DNA of 38,235 nucleotides from Vulcanimicrobiota bacterium (GTDB lineage: Bacteria > Vulcanimicrobiota > Vulcanimicrobiia > Vulcanimicrobiales > Vulcanimicrobiaceae): positions 1 to 38,235 of the forward strand of contig JABEUW010000007.1 in the NCBI GenBank assembly GCA_013043945.1, read 5' to 3'. Below, piece by piece: positions 15,531-25,100 of this stretch. Each line of letters starts with the position of its first letter. Position 1 is the first letter of the stretch. Below the pieces are notes generated by a model. It was not told the origin of the DNA and did no database searches. It saw only the letters and a program-made list of their open reading frames with translations. The position numbers were made by a program, and so were the translations under genes.

Positions 15531-17401
15531 TGCGGGGAGTACGACTTCTCGCCTCATCTCTGCTCGCCGTCGTTGCGGCCGCGGCGATCGCATGTGCCGC
15601 GCGACCATTCGCACCATTCATCGTTCGTTCGCCCATCTTCGCACGATATTTAACGCTCGATTTTGTCGCGACCCCGCTCGCGCGCCCGTTTCTTGCCTTT
15701 CTCGCAATCGGCGTCATCGTCGTTGCGATTTGGAATTTGAAGCGCGGCCGTGCCGGCGCGGGGATTCCGTTGGCCTGTTTCAGCGCCGCGATGCTCGGCG
15801 TGCTGCTCGCGCAGTCGATCTTTACCTTTCTGTTGAGTTGGGAACTGATGTCGTTGATCTCCATCGCCGTCGTGGCGACCGAGAGCGAACGCAAGAGCGT
15901 TCGTCGCGCGACCTTTGCTTACGCGCTCGTGAGCCAGCTCGGTGCGTTGGCGATGACGATTTCCTTTGCGATGCTCGCGGTCCATGCCGGGAGCGGTTCG
16001 TTCGCGGCGCTTGCCGCCGCTGCGCCCTCGCTCGCTCCGGCACTGCGTGCGGGAGTTCTCGCGGGATTCTTCATCGGTTTTGGTTCGAAAGCCGGGCTCG
16101 TACCGCTGCAATTCTGGCTGCCGCGAGCGCACCCGGCGGCACCGGCAAATGCATCGGCACTCCTCTCGGGCGTGATGATCGAGATCGCACTCTACGCACT
16201 CGCGCTGGGAACCTTCGTGCTGGTCGCGCCGGTCGGCGCGGTTGCGGGCATCATTTTGCTGGTGGCGGGGCTCGCCGGCGCGCTCTTCGGAGGTCTCTAC
16301 GCAGCGGTCGAGAGCGAGTTGAAGCGACTGCTTGCGTTTAGTTCGATCGAGCATATGGGCGTGATGGTTTCGGCGCTCGGCCTCGCGATCGCCGCTTCGG
16401 CTCTCGGCTTTCCGGCATTGGCAACCGTAGCATTTCTGGCGATGCTCTTCCACGCGCTCAACCATACCGTATTGAAGACGCTGTTATTTCTCGCCGCCGG
16501 AACGGTCGTCGAACGCATGCATCACGTGACCGACCTCGATCGATTGCGTGGGCTCGCTAGCGGCGCGCTCAAACGGAGTGCTCCGTGGATTCTCGTCGGC
16601 TGCCTAGCGGCCGCCGCGTTGCCGCCGAGCAACGCCTTTATCTCCGAGTGGCTCGTCTTCCAAGGCTTCATCGGTGCGACGCTTTCTGGAAATGCGTCGC
16701 TCGCAAGCGTCGGTCTCCTCGGCCTCTTCGCACTCTTACTCGGCGGCGGGCTCGCGGCGGCGGCCTTCGTAAAACTTTTCGGTATCGCCTTTGCGGGAGA
16801 TCCCGCACCCGCGCAAGAGCGCGAAACTCCCGAAGCCTTCGATGCGGCGACGATTGCGTTGGCGGTTGCAGCGACGCTCGTGCTCGTGCTTGGCATCTTT
16901 CCGCTCCTGGCGCTCCATCCATTGCTCGCTCTCGCTGCAGGGATCGTCGGCACGCGCGCGAGCAGCCTCGACACGATGCTCGCGAGTTCGGTTCGGCTTG
17001 CATGGCTCGCTGCGATTCCGGTACTCGTAGCGTTGGGAGCCTGGTGGTATGGCCGACGCGTGGCGGAACGGAGCGACCCGGTCTGGGCTTGCGGTTCGGT
17101 CCTCCCGGCGCGCGCATCGTATAGCGCGACCGCGCTCACGAAACCGCTCCGTAGGATCTTCGCATTTGCGCTCTTCCCCGAGCGACGCCGGTCGATCGAT
17201 GCGGCAACGAGCATCGATTTTCCGACGCAGATCGCGTACGCGGTAAAAACGCACGACCTTACCAGCGAGGCAGCGCGCAGCGTTGCAGCGTTCGCGCAGC
17301 GTTTCGTTCGTCGCCTACGGGTCGTGCAATCGGGGCGGATGCGCGCGTATATCGCGTATGCGGCGATCGCCGTCGCGCTCGCACTGGTGCTGGGACGATG
17401 A
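15530..17401 (+). CDS. hyfB: Group 4 hydrogenase membrane subunit HyfB/HycC (NuoL-like)
   Basis: A 623-aa polytopic membrane protein of the proton-translocating antiporter family. Seen are FGSKAGLVPLQFWLPRAH with the conserved Lys, AFSSIEHMGVMVSALGLA, and HALNHTVLKTLLFLAAGTV in the discontinuous-helix region. It anchors the hydrogenase module and forms one proton channel of the membrane arm. It starts at a GTG overlapping the arsR stop by one base and ends in an ATGA overlap with hyfC, so translation is chained. The C-terminal part is more hydrophilic (WACGSVLPARASYSATAL), as in HyfB and HycC. NuoL of complex I is the alternative family name, but the neighbours identify the hydrogenase type. 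Confidence 0.92.
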   Translation: MRGVRLLASSLLAVVAAAAIACAARPFAPFIVRSPIFARYLTLDFVATPLARPFLAFLAIGVIVVAIWNLKRGRAGAGIPLACFSAAMLGVLLAQSIFTFLLSWELMSLISIAVVATESERKSVRRATFAYALVSQLGALAMTISFAMLAVHAGSGSFAALAAAAPSLAPALRAGVLAGFFIGFGSKAGLVPLQFWLPRAHPAAPANASALLSGVMIEIALYALALGTFVLVAPVGAVAGIILLVAGLAGALFGGLYAAVESELKRLLAFSSIEHMGVMVSALGLAIAASALGFPALATVAFLAMLFHALNHTVLKTLLFLAAGTVVERMHHVTDLDRLRGLASGALKRSAPWILVGCLAAAALPPSNAFISEWLVFQGFIGATLSGNASLASVGLLGLFALLLGGGLAAAAFVKLFGIAFAGDPAPAQERETPEAFDAATIALAVAATLVLVLGIFPLLALHPLLALAAGIVGTRASSLDTMLASSVRLAWLAAIPVLVALGAWWYGRRVAERSDPVWACGSVLPARASYSATALTKPLRRIFAFALFPERRRSIDAATSIDFPTQIAYAVKTHDLTSEAARSVAAFAQRFVRRLRVVQSGRMRAYIAYAAIAVALALVLGR

Positions 17402-18225
17402 CCTTGCTGCAGGTGCTCGCACTCCTCGTCATGGCTCCATTAGTGCAAGGGGTGCTCGCGAGTATGCGCGCGCGGCTGAGCGGCCGCCCGGGGCCTCCGT
17501 TTGTACAGCCCTATCGCGACCTTGCAAAATTTCTGCGAAAAGCGCCCCGGGCCGGTCGAGCGGGCTCCTCGCTCGGTTTCGCAGCGGCGGGATTCGCACT
17601 CGGCACCTCGGTAACGATCCTCATCTTGCTTCCCCATATCCTCGGCGATAGCGTGCGAACGACCGTCCTCGATGTCGTCGCACTCGTCTTCCTTTTCGCA
17701 CTCGGACGCGCCGCGATGGTTCTTGCCGCGCTCGATAGCAATTCGGCGTTTTCGGCGATGGCCGTGGGAAGAGAGATCGCGTTCGCCGCGATCGTCGAAG
17801 CGCCGTTCCTGCTCGCCTTGCTCGCGGCACGTTCGACCCCTTCATCGGCGTTGCTCGCCGGCTCCGCACTCTTTATCATTCTCCTCTTCGAGAGCGCGCG
17901 CGTCCCGGTCGATAATCAGGAGACGCACTACGAACTGACGATGATCCACGAAGGGATGTTGTTGGAGTATGCGGGCCCGGTCTTCGCCGCCTGGCAGTAC
18001 TCTGCGCAGCTCCGCCAGGTAGCGATGTTGGTTCTCGTCGCGTTCGTGCTCGCCGGCTCGGGGCTCCCGATGGCGCTCTGTCTCGTCGCTGCAGTTGCGG
18101 CGATTCCATTTGTCGAGGCGTTCCAGGCAAAGATGCGCCTTTTCGACGTACCGCAACTCGCGACTGCGGCGACCCTCCTCGCCGTCGCCGCATTGGGAAT
18201 CGATATTATCGGAGGGCTTCGATGA
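17398..18225 (+). CDS. hyfC: Group 4 hydrogenase membrane subunit HyfC/HycD (NuoH-like)
   Basis: A 275-aa multi-spanning protein equivalent to NuoH, which connects the soluble redox arm to the proton-pumping arm. The cytoplasmic loop GRPGPPFVQPYRDLAKFLRK and the acidic loop ESARVPVDNQETHYELTMIH with EGMLLEYAGP are diagnostic of HycD/HyfC. The length is slightly under the typical 300 aa. It overlaps hyfB (ATGA) at its start and hyfE (ATGA) at its end, so these subunits should be made in fixed ratio. The charged residues of the E-channel region (E and D of the second loop) are present, so coupling to proton movement is plausible. Confidence 0.94.
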   Translation: MTLLQVLALLVMAPLVQGVLASMRARLSGRPGPPFVQPYRDLAKFLRKAPRAGRAGSSLGFAAAGFALGTSVTILILLPHILGDSVRTTVLDVVALVFLFALGRAAMVLAALDSNSAFSAMAVGREIAFAAIVEAPFLLALLAARSTPSSALLAGSALFIILLFESARVPVDNQETHYELTMIHEGMLLEYAGPVFAAWQYSAQLRQVAMLVLVAFVLAGSGLPMALCLVAAVAAIPFVEAFQAKMRLFDVPQLATAATLLAVAALGIDIIGGLR

Positions 18226-18824
18226 CGCTCCTCTTCCTTTGCGCGCTCGCTGCCTTGGTCGTCGATGCACGCATTCGAACCGCGTTGCTTGGATACGTGC
18301 TCTTCACCGGAATAGCGCTTTCGTTCTCCTATCCGGGTCTCGGAGACATGCGCGCGTTCGCCGTCTTCGTCGTGCTCGCATTCGTGAAATTGGTTGCCGG
18401 CCCCGTATCGATTCTCTGGCTCGAAAAGCATCGCGGGCTGCGAAACGACCTACGCCCATCCTTTCCGCTCGGCGGGAGAATCGCGATCGTCTTACTCGCG
18501 CTCGGGCTCGCGCATTTGGCCGGACGGCTTCCCGCATTTAGCGGCATTCATAATGTCGGGTTGGTCTTTTTTGCCCTCGCGACGAGTATCGCGGTGGTGA
18601 TCGCGCATCGTAGCTTGATCGCCAACGCCATTGGGTTGCTCGCATTGGGGAGCACGGTCTCGCTCGCGGCCGTCGTTTTCGTTCCGCACGTTCCGATGAG
18701 TGCGGAGCTCGCCGATACCTTCGACGCGGTGCTCGCGACGCTCGTCGGTCTCACCATCGCGCGAGAGATTGCGCGCGAGAACCCCGAGCTCGACGTTCGC
18801 GGCATGCGGGAGCTCCGCGGATGA
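18222..18824 (+). CDS. hyfE: Group 4 hydrogenase membrane subunit HyfE/HycP-like
   Basis: A 200-aa hydrophobic protein with about six membrane segments, in the position of HyfE (HycP in mycobacteria), whose C-terminal half resembles NuoK. Features are VFVVLAFVKLVAGPVSILWL, a basic loop after it, NVGLVFFALATSIAVVIAH, and a conserved acidic residue in SAELADTFDAVLATLVGLTI. It would belong to the proton-conducting membrane arm. It overlaps its neighbours on both sides by four bases (ATGA). Sequence conservation of this subunit is low, so the call rests partly on operon position between HyfC and HyfF. Confidence 0.85.
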   Translation: MTLLFLCALAALVVDARIRTALLGYVLFTGIALSFSYPGLGDMRAFAVFVVLAFVKLVAGPVSILWLEKHRGLRNDLRPSFPLGGRIAIVLLALGLAHLAGRLPAFSGIHNVGLVFFALATSIAVVIAHRSLIANAIGLLALGSTVSLAAVVFVPHVPMSAELADTFDAVLATLVGLTIAREIARENPELDVRGMRELRG

Positions 18825-20245
18825 TATTGGCCTTGACGCTCTTTCCCGTGCTCACGTTCGCACTAGCGGCGATTCCGCCAAAGCGTTCGCTGCGTCTCTT
18901 CGCGCGCGCACTTTTTTCCGTCGGAATAACCGTCGCGACGTTCGTGCTCGTGCCGCAGTTCGATGCACTCTCGGCAATCTTTGCCTGCACGGTCTCGACC
19001 TTAATGACTCTCGTCGTGCTCTTCTCCGGCGGCCTCTTTCCGACACCCTCGGGAGAGCATCGCCCACCCTGGTCGCGCCCGTCGGCATTCTTTTTACTCG
19101 TCGGCGCCTTTTGGAGTTCGATGCTCTTTGCCGTGACCGCGACGACGTTCGTCGGTCTTTGGGCAGGCATTACGGCGACGACGTTGGCGACGACCTTTCT
19201 CGTCGCTTACCTCGGCGGACGAACGGCGCTCGAAGCGGCGTGGAAGTATCTCATGCTCTGTAGTTTCGGCATCGCCGTAGCCTTGATCGGCGCTTTTATG
19301 CTCGCGCGCGCCGCAGGCGATGCCGGAATTCTCACCGGGGATCGCTTTTCATGGGGCGTACTCGCATTGCACGGTGCGCGGTTGAATACTCCGCTCGCGC
19401 GAACCGGATTGTTGCTGATGCTCGTCGGCTTTGCCACGAAGGCCGGGCTCGTGCCGATGCATGCGTGGCTTCCCGACGCGCATGCAAAAGCGCCCGCGCC
19501 GGTCAGCGCGATGCTCTCGGGGCTGTTGGTTTCTTGCGCGTTCTATGCAATCGTTCGGGTGCAGGAGGTGACGCTGCATACGAACGCCGCAGCGCTCTTC
19601 GAACACGTTCTACGAGATGGCGGCGCGCTCTCGTTGCTGCTCGGCGCCGCACTGATGCTCGCGCAGCGCGATATCAAGCGCCTGCTTTCGTATTCGACGA
19701 TCGAACATGCGGGTATCGTTGCGATTGCTTTAAGCCTCGCGACGCCGCTTGGGTATTTCATCGCCCTCTATCACCTGATCGATCATGCGTTTGTGAAGTC
19801 GCTCGCTTTCTTAAGCGTCGGCGTGGTACAGAACGAACAAGGTACGACCTCGATGGGGCACATCCGTGGGCTGCGTCGTCGCCCCGCCGGCATCGCATTG
19901 CTCTTCGCCGCGGTCGGTTTAGGCGGATTGCCGCCGGGGGGACTCTTCATCTCCGAGTTGCTCTTGATGCTGGCGTTGGTGAGTGGGGCACACTATTGGC
20001 TCGCGGTGCTTGCGGCGATCGCGTTGCTCGTCGGTTTCGCGGCGTTGCTGCGCTTCGCGATCGAGAGTGCGGCGGGTGTGCCCGCGGTAGCCGTCGAGCG
20101 TACCGGCCCTAAAGCGCTCCCCATCTACTCGAGCTTCGCTCTCTGGTGCGTCGGAGCCGGAGCGCTCGCTTTGGCGATCTTTCCGTTCCTTCCGCAGGCC
20201 GCGCGCTTGCTCGAACTTTCGCGAACGTTGGCCTCCGGTGGGTGA
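18821..20245 (+). CDS. hyfF: Group 4 hydrogenase membrane subunit HyfF/HycQ (NuoN/NuoM-like)
   Basis: A 474-aa antiporter-type proton channel subunit. It shows FATKAGLVPMHAWLPDAHAK with the channel Lys, LSYSTIEHAGIVAIALSLA, and LYHLIDHAFVKSLAFLSVGV. The presence of both HyfB and HyfF means two antiporter-like subunits, the Hyf (hydrogenase-4) rather than the simple Hyc (hydrogenase-3) layout, though HyfD is missing. It starts within the hyfE stop (ATGA) and overlaps hyfG by eight bases. The expected function is proton or sodium translocation coupled to electron flow between the redox arm and hydrogen. Membrane topology is about 12 segments by eye. Confidence 0.92.
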   Translation: MILALTLFPVLTFALAAIPPKRSLRLFARALFSVGITVATFVLVPQFDALSAIFACTVSTLMTLVVLFSGGLFPTPSGEHRPPWSRPSAFFLLVGAFWSSMLFAVTATTFVGLWAGITATTLATTFLVAYLGGRTALEAAWKYLMLCSFGIAVALIGAFMLARAAGDAGILTGDRFSWGVLALHGARLNTPLARTGLLLMLVGFATKAGLVPMHAWLPDAHAKAPAPVSAMLSGLLVSCAFYAIVRVQEVTLHTNAAALFEHVLRDGGALSLLLGAALMLAQRDIKRLLSYSTIEHAGIVAIALSLATPLGYFIALYHLIDHAFVKSLAFLSVGVVQNEQGTTSMGHIRGLRRRPAGIALLFAAVGLGGLPPGGLFISELLLMLALVSGAHYWLAVLAAIALLVGFAALLRFAIESAAGVPAVAVERTGPKALPIYSSFALWCVGAGALALAIFPFLPQAARLLELSRTLASGG

Positions 20246-21647
20246 TCTCTATCGCGAGCGAATCGTCGCTCCGGAAGAACTCTCCGCAGTGCTCGATGAA
20301 GCGATGCGCGACGCGCTGCCGTTAGGATGTTACGCGACGAAACGGACGGTTCGCACGCTGTTGCTTTCGAGCCTCGGCGTGCTCGCGCTCCGAACCTCTA
20401 TGAGAGAGGGAGAAGAATGGGAGTCGCTCGCATTCCGCTATCCGTTCTTCGCCGATCACGAGCGCGAGATGCGAGCGCTGCAGGGCATCGAACTACGTTC
20501 GAGCCCCGATATACGACCGCTCTATTTCCGCTCCGACGCGATTCCCGAGGCGATCGTCGCCAACGGAAAGGGCGTAAGCGTCGTCGTCGTCGGCCCCGTA
20601 CATGCCGGGATTATCGAGCCCGGGCGCTTTACGATGAGTACGGGCGGCGAGAGCGTGGTCCATCTCGACGCGCAGCTCTCCTATTCGCACCGCGCGCTCG
20701 AGCCGTGGTTTGAAGGCCAGCACGCACTCGCGCTCGTTCCGAAGATCGCACGCATCTGCGGCAATTGCAGCGTCGCCCGCTCTTGGGCGTACGCTCGCGC
20801 GATCGAAGGGCTCGCGGGGGTCGAACTCGACGCAGGTACGGAATTCGCGCGATTGATTCTCGCCGAGATGGAACGCCTGCACGTCCATCTCTTCGATCTC
20901 GGCAATATCGCGGCGGGAGCGGGATACGGCAAAGGAACGACTGCAGCACTGGGCCTGCGCGAGCGGATCAATCAACTCAATCGCGCCGTGAGCGGGCATC
21001 GCCTGCTCTTCGATAGCATCGTTCCCGGCGGCGTGAGTGCCGGAACCCTCTCGGATCCAGCGAGTGCTCGCGCGATTCTTCGCGAGATCAGAGAGGACGT
21101 CGTTCGATTCCTCGATGCGTTTTTTGCCAAACGCTCGGTGCTGCGACGTCTCGAGGGAGCGGGGATCGTCGAAGAATCGTTGGCCCGACGCTTCGGTGCG
21201 GTCGGCCCGAGTGCGCGTGCATCGGGAATAGCGTGCGACGTTCGCGCGCTCGCTCCCTACGGTGCGTATCGCGGCTTCTCGTTCGCCGAAGTCCTGACGC
21301 ACCAAGGCGACGTGTACGCGCGTACTGAGGTTCGGAGGCGCGAAATTGAGCATTCCTTCGATCTTCTCGAACGCGCACTCCGAGAGTTGGAGGACGCCTC
21401 GTTGCCGATGCCGCTGCCGATCGCCGCGCCCTCCGGCATTATAACGACGGTTGTGGAGGGGGCGCGCGGAGCAGAAAGCCTCTCGCTCTCACTCGACGGC
21501 GAGGGCCGGGTCGAACGGTTGCACGTTATTTCCGCAGCATATCGGAACTGGCCGCTCGTGACGCGAGCGATGGAAGGGAATATCGTGCCGGATTTTCCGC
21601 TCGTGAATAAGAGCTTCAATCTCTGTTATTCGTGCGTGGATCGCTAA
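20238..21647 (+). CDS. hyfG: Group 4 [NiFe]-hydrogenase-like large subunit HyfG/HycE
   Basis: A 469-aa fusion of a short NuoC-like N-terminus (FRYPFFADHEREMRALQGIE, then SPDIRPL) and a NuoD-like catalytic domain. The L0-type motif is GPVHAGIIEPGRF. The L1 motif is RICGNCSVARSWA with nickel ligands C174 and C177, but Arg181 replaces the usual His of CxxCxxxH. The L2 motif is FNLCYSCVDR with C463 and C466; the usual DPC is NLC. All four nickel-coordinating cysteines are therefore present, unlike complex I NuoD. The protein ends right after CxxCxDR, the point where HycE is normally cleaved by its protease, so no C-terminal extension is encoded. The GTG start overlaps hyfF by eight bases. Hydrogen chemistry is likely but unproven given the motif changes. 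Confidence 0.92.
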   Translation: MGDLYRERIVAPEELSAVLDEAMRDALPLGCYATKRTVRTLLLSSLGVLALRTSMREGEEWESLAFRYPFFADHEREMRALQGIELRSSPDIRPLYFRSDAIPEAIVANGKGVSVVVVGPVHAGIIEPGRFTMSTGGESVVHLDAQLSYSHRALEPWFEGQHALALVPKIARICGNCSVARSWAYARAIEGLAGVELDAGTEFARLILAEMERLHVHLFDLGNIAAGAGYGKGTTAALGLRERINQLNRAVSGHRLLFDSIVPGGVSAGTLSDPASARAILREIREDVVRFLDAFFAKRSVLRRLEGAGIVEESLARRFGAVGPSARASGIACDVRALAPYGAYRGFSFAEVLTHQGDVYARTEVRRREIEHSFDLLERALRELEDASLPMPLPIAAPSGIITTVVEGARGAESLSLSLDGEGRVERLHVISAAYRNWPLVTRAMEGNIVPDFPLVNKSFNLCYSCVDR

Positions 21648-21649
21648 CG

Positions 21650-22072
21650 ATGGCGCAGAGAAGGTTCGCGCGCTCGCTCGCCATCCGGCATCTCGTCTGC
21701 GGAAGTTGCAACGGCTGCGAGTTGGAGATGAATGCGCTCGCCGCGCCGCAATACGATATTTCACAAGAAGGCTGGAGTATCGTCGCCTCACCGCGTCATG
21801 CCGACCTTATCACCGTCACCGGGCCGATGACCGAGGCGATGCGCCTCGCCGCACGGAGGACGCTCGACGCTGCGGCCGAGCCCGCGCTCGTCGTTGCCGT
21901 CGGCGATTGCGCGAGCGGGGAGGGTGCGTGGTGCGGTGCGGGGAGCGCCGGCGCCGGTGCGGGAGTAGAATTGAACGCCTCGATCGTCGTGCGCGGCTGT
22001 CCGCCGACACCCGATGCGCTGCGCGAGGGCTTGCGCGCCGCTGCGACATTGCTCGACGAAAGGAATTCGTAA
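21650..22072 (+). CDS. hyfI: Group 4 hydrogenase small subunit HyfI/HycG (NuoB-like)
   Basis: A 140-aa iron-sulfur subunit holding the proximal [4Fe-4S] cluster next to the NiFe site. The ligands are visible: CNGC (C20, C23), GDCA (C87) and RGCPPTP (C117). The SPRHADLITVTGPMTEAM block is also typical. The ATG at 21650, two bases after the hyfG stop, is preferred; an in-frame GTG at 21632 inside hyfG would add six residues. There is no Tat signal, as expected for a cytoplasm-facing group 4 enzyme. Extra Cys95 in AWCGAG lies near C87. In the mycobacterial locus the equivalent gene (Rv0082) follows the regulator, whereas here it closes the operon. No ferredoxin-like HyfA or HyfH subunit follows. 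Confidence 0.93.
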   Translation: MAQRRFARSLAIRHLVCGSCNGCELEMNALAAPQYDISQEGWSIVASPRHADLITVTGPMTEAMRLAARRTLDAAAEPALVVAVGDCASGEGAWCGAGSAGAGAGVELNASIVVRGCPPTPDALREGLRAAATLLDERNS

Positions 22073-22102
22073 CGGCTTTCGCCAAGGGAAGAGGTCGCCC
22101 TT

Positions 22103-25100
22103 ATGCATCTCGACCTTACCGTACTTCAAGCATCGTTCGATGCGCCCACGCTCACGCGGGGACGCGATTATTTCGAACGTCGCCGAGTGCTGCAACTCGA
22201 AGTCGGAGCCGAGGCGATCGACGCTCGCGTCATCGGGACGCAGCAGCAACCCTATTCCGTCCACGTGCGTGCGGTCGGCTCGAACGGTACGACGCGTCTG
22301 CTCGCTCGCTGCTCCTGCCCGGTCGGAAGTAACTGCAAGCACGCAGCGGCGGTCGCGCTCGCGGCGATCGCCGCGCGTTCGACGGGGCGTAAACGCGATG
22401 CCGCCGATGGGGCGATCGAGAGTTGGATCGAGAACGTTAACGCCGTCACCGCGAATAAACGGCGCGAATTACATCGCGAGCACGTGCGCTACGTGATTTC
22501 GATCGAAGAGCGCTTCTTCGTACCCTCGTTCTCGTTACAGGCCTTCGTCGTCCCGTTGCTGCGCAGCGGGGCATTAGGAACCGCGCGCCGATACGAACTC
22601 CAGCATCTCGCAGCGGGCAGCGCGAAGCACCTACAACCACTCGACCGCACGATCGGTCGCCTCGTCGGAGCGAGCGGCCTCCTCGGTGGAATGAACGCAC
22701 TCTCGCCGACCATTCTCGGCACGCTGCTCGAGTTGCTGGTCGATAGCGAGCGCGTTCACTGGCAAACGCTCGAAAACGAGGCGATACGGCGCGAAGATCT
22801 GCCCGACGCGCGCATGGCATGGCGCATCGACGATGACGAACGGCAGCGTCCGCATCTCCTCGGACGCCCCGGAAGCGTGCTCGTTGGTGCGATCCCCCTC
22901 TGGTACGTCGACCCCGACCGCAACGTTGCGGGACGCGCGCAGAGCGATCTCGCGCCCGATCTTGCCGCGGTGCTCGCCGGGGCGCCCGCGATGACTGCCG
23001 AGCATGCGAAACGCGTGCAGGTCGCGTTGCGTCGCGTCTTTTCGAGCGCCGCAATCGACGGCCCGCAGGCCCAGCTCGACGTACGCGTCATCGAGCGCGA
23101 CCCTATCCCCGTGCTCCACCTCGGGCGTGCGCGGACGGGTGCGACCGCCGACCTCGAATTTCTCTATGGCGATAATCGCATCTCTCCCGATAGCAACGAG
23201 AGCGAATTTCGTATCGCCGAGGGCGAGGGCGGCGCGCTCTGGCCGCGGCAGCGCGCCTTCGAGGAGCGCGCGAGCGAACGCTTACACGCGATCGGCTTTT
23301 TGGCGATCCCACGCTCCTTCGAGTTCGAAAACGAGGAGCGCCGCGCGATCTTTCGCCTCGGTGCCGAGGAGAGTTCGTACGCATGGGCGCGCTTCTTAGG
23401 GTATACCGCTCCGCTCTTGCGAACCGAGGGCTGGAGAGTGGAGATCGATGCGGAGTTTCCGCATGAGATCGTCGAGTTTTCCGAGGACTGGCAAGCCGAT
23501 ATCGAACCCGACGCGCACCGTACGGGATGGTTTGAGATCGACCTGGGCATCGAAGTCGACGGCGAGCGGATACCCTTGCTGCCGATAATCGTCGAAGCAC
23601 TTGCAGCGAATGGGATCGCCGCTACCGACGATCTCTCGGCGATCGCTTCGCGGAGCGAGCCGATCTTCGGGCGCCTGCCGAGCGGCGCGTACGTCGCGCT
23701 TCCCCCGGCACGCGTCGCCCGCGTGTTGGCGACGCTCGTCGATCTCTTTGACGGCGAGCATGCATTGGTGGAGGGCGAACGTATCGCGCTCCCGGCCGCG
23801 CGCGCGATATCGCTCGCCGAAATCGATGGGACGATTCTCCGACGCGGTGCGGTTACCGATGCCTTCGGCGGTTTTATCGAGGGCCTGAACGATCTCGGCG
23901 CGCACGCACCGGTGCTGCCGGGAAACTTTCATGCCGAACTGCGTCCGTACCAGCGCGACGGCGTTGCGTGGATGCAGTTACTGCGCACGCACGGTTTCGG
24001 CGGCATACTCGCCGACGACATGGGACTCGGCAAAACGGTGCAGCTGCTCGCACACGTGGCGATGGAGAAGGCGGCGGGGCGCTTGCGCAAACCCGTACTT
24101 ATCGTCGCACCGACGAGCGTCGTTCCGAACTGGCGGGCCGAAATAACGCGCTTCACCCCGGAGCTGCGCGTCCTCGTTCTCAGCGGTCCCGACCGAGCCC
24201 GCTACTTCTCGGAAATCGCGAACGTCGACGTCGTTTTGAGCACCTACGCCCTCTTAGTCCGCGATGCAGAGGAGTTGCACGCTCACGAGTGGTCGATTGC
24301 GGTGCTCGACGAGGCGCAAGCGATTAAAAACCCGCGTGCCAAGGCGGCAATTTCTGCTACGAAGTTGCATGCGGAGCAACGCGTTGCGATGACCGGAACG
24401 CCGATCGAGAATAATTTAGAAGAACTGTGGTCGATCTACGCCTTCGCGCTGCCGGGACTTCTCGGAACGCGGAGTTCCTTCGCGCGATTTTTTCGGACGC
24501 CGATCGAAAAACGTGGCGACGTATTACGGCGTAGCGCGTTAGGGAAGCGCCTTCACCCCTTTCTCATGCGTCGTACGAAGGAAGATGTCGCGCGCGATCT
24601 TCCCGAGAAGACGGAGATCGTCCATCGTATCGAACTCGGCGGAGCGCAGCGCGATCTTTACGAAACGATTCGCCTGGCGATGCATAAGCGCGTCCGTGAT
24701 GAAGTAGCGAAGCGTGGGCTCGCGCGCAGCCGAATCGTGGTACTCGACGCGCTCCTGAAACTGCGGCAGGTCTGCTGCGATCCGCGATTGCTCGATCTCG
24801 AAGCCGCGCGCAGCGTGAAAGAATCGCAGAAGCTCGACGCGCTCTTCGAGATGCTCGAAAGCCTCATCGCCGACGGGCGGCGCATCCTTCTTTTTTCGCA
24901 ATTTACGTCGATGCTCGATCTCATCAAGCCGGAATTAGCGAAGCGCGACATGCCGTTCGTCGAGATTCGCGGCGCGACGCGCGACCGCGAGACTCCGGTG
25001 AAGCGCTTCCAAAATCGTGAAGTACCGCTCTTCTTGATTAGCCTCAAGGCCGGCGGTACCGGGCTCAATCTCACGGCTGCCGATACGGTGATTCACTACG

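Noticed and set aside
15247..15894. Minus-strand frames over arsR and hyfB
   Set aside because: Low-complexity Arg/Ala/Ser products without domains, opposite to a certain operon.
15530..22072. Complex I (NADH dehydrogenase) operon
   Set aside because: The large subunit keeps four nickel-ligand cysteines, the gene order is Hyf-like, and NuoE, F, G and other complex I genes are absent.
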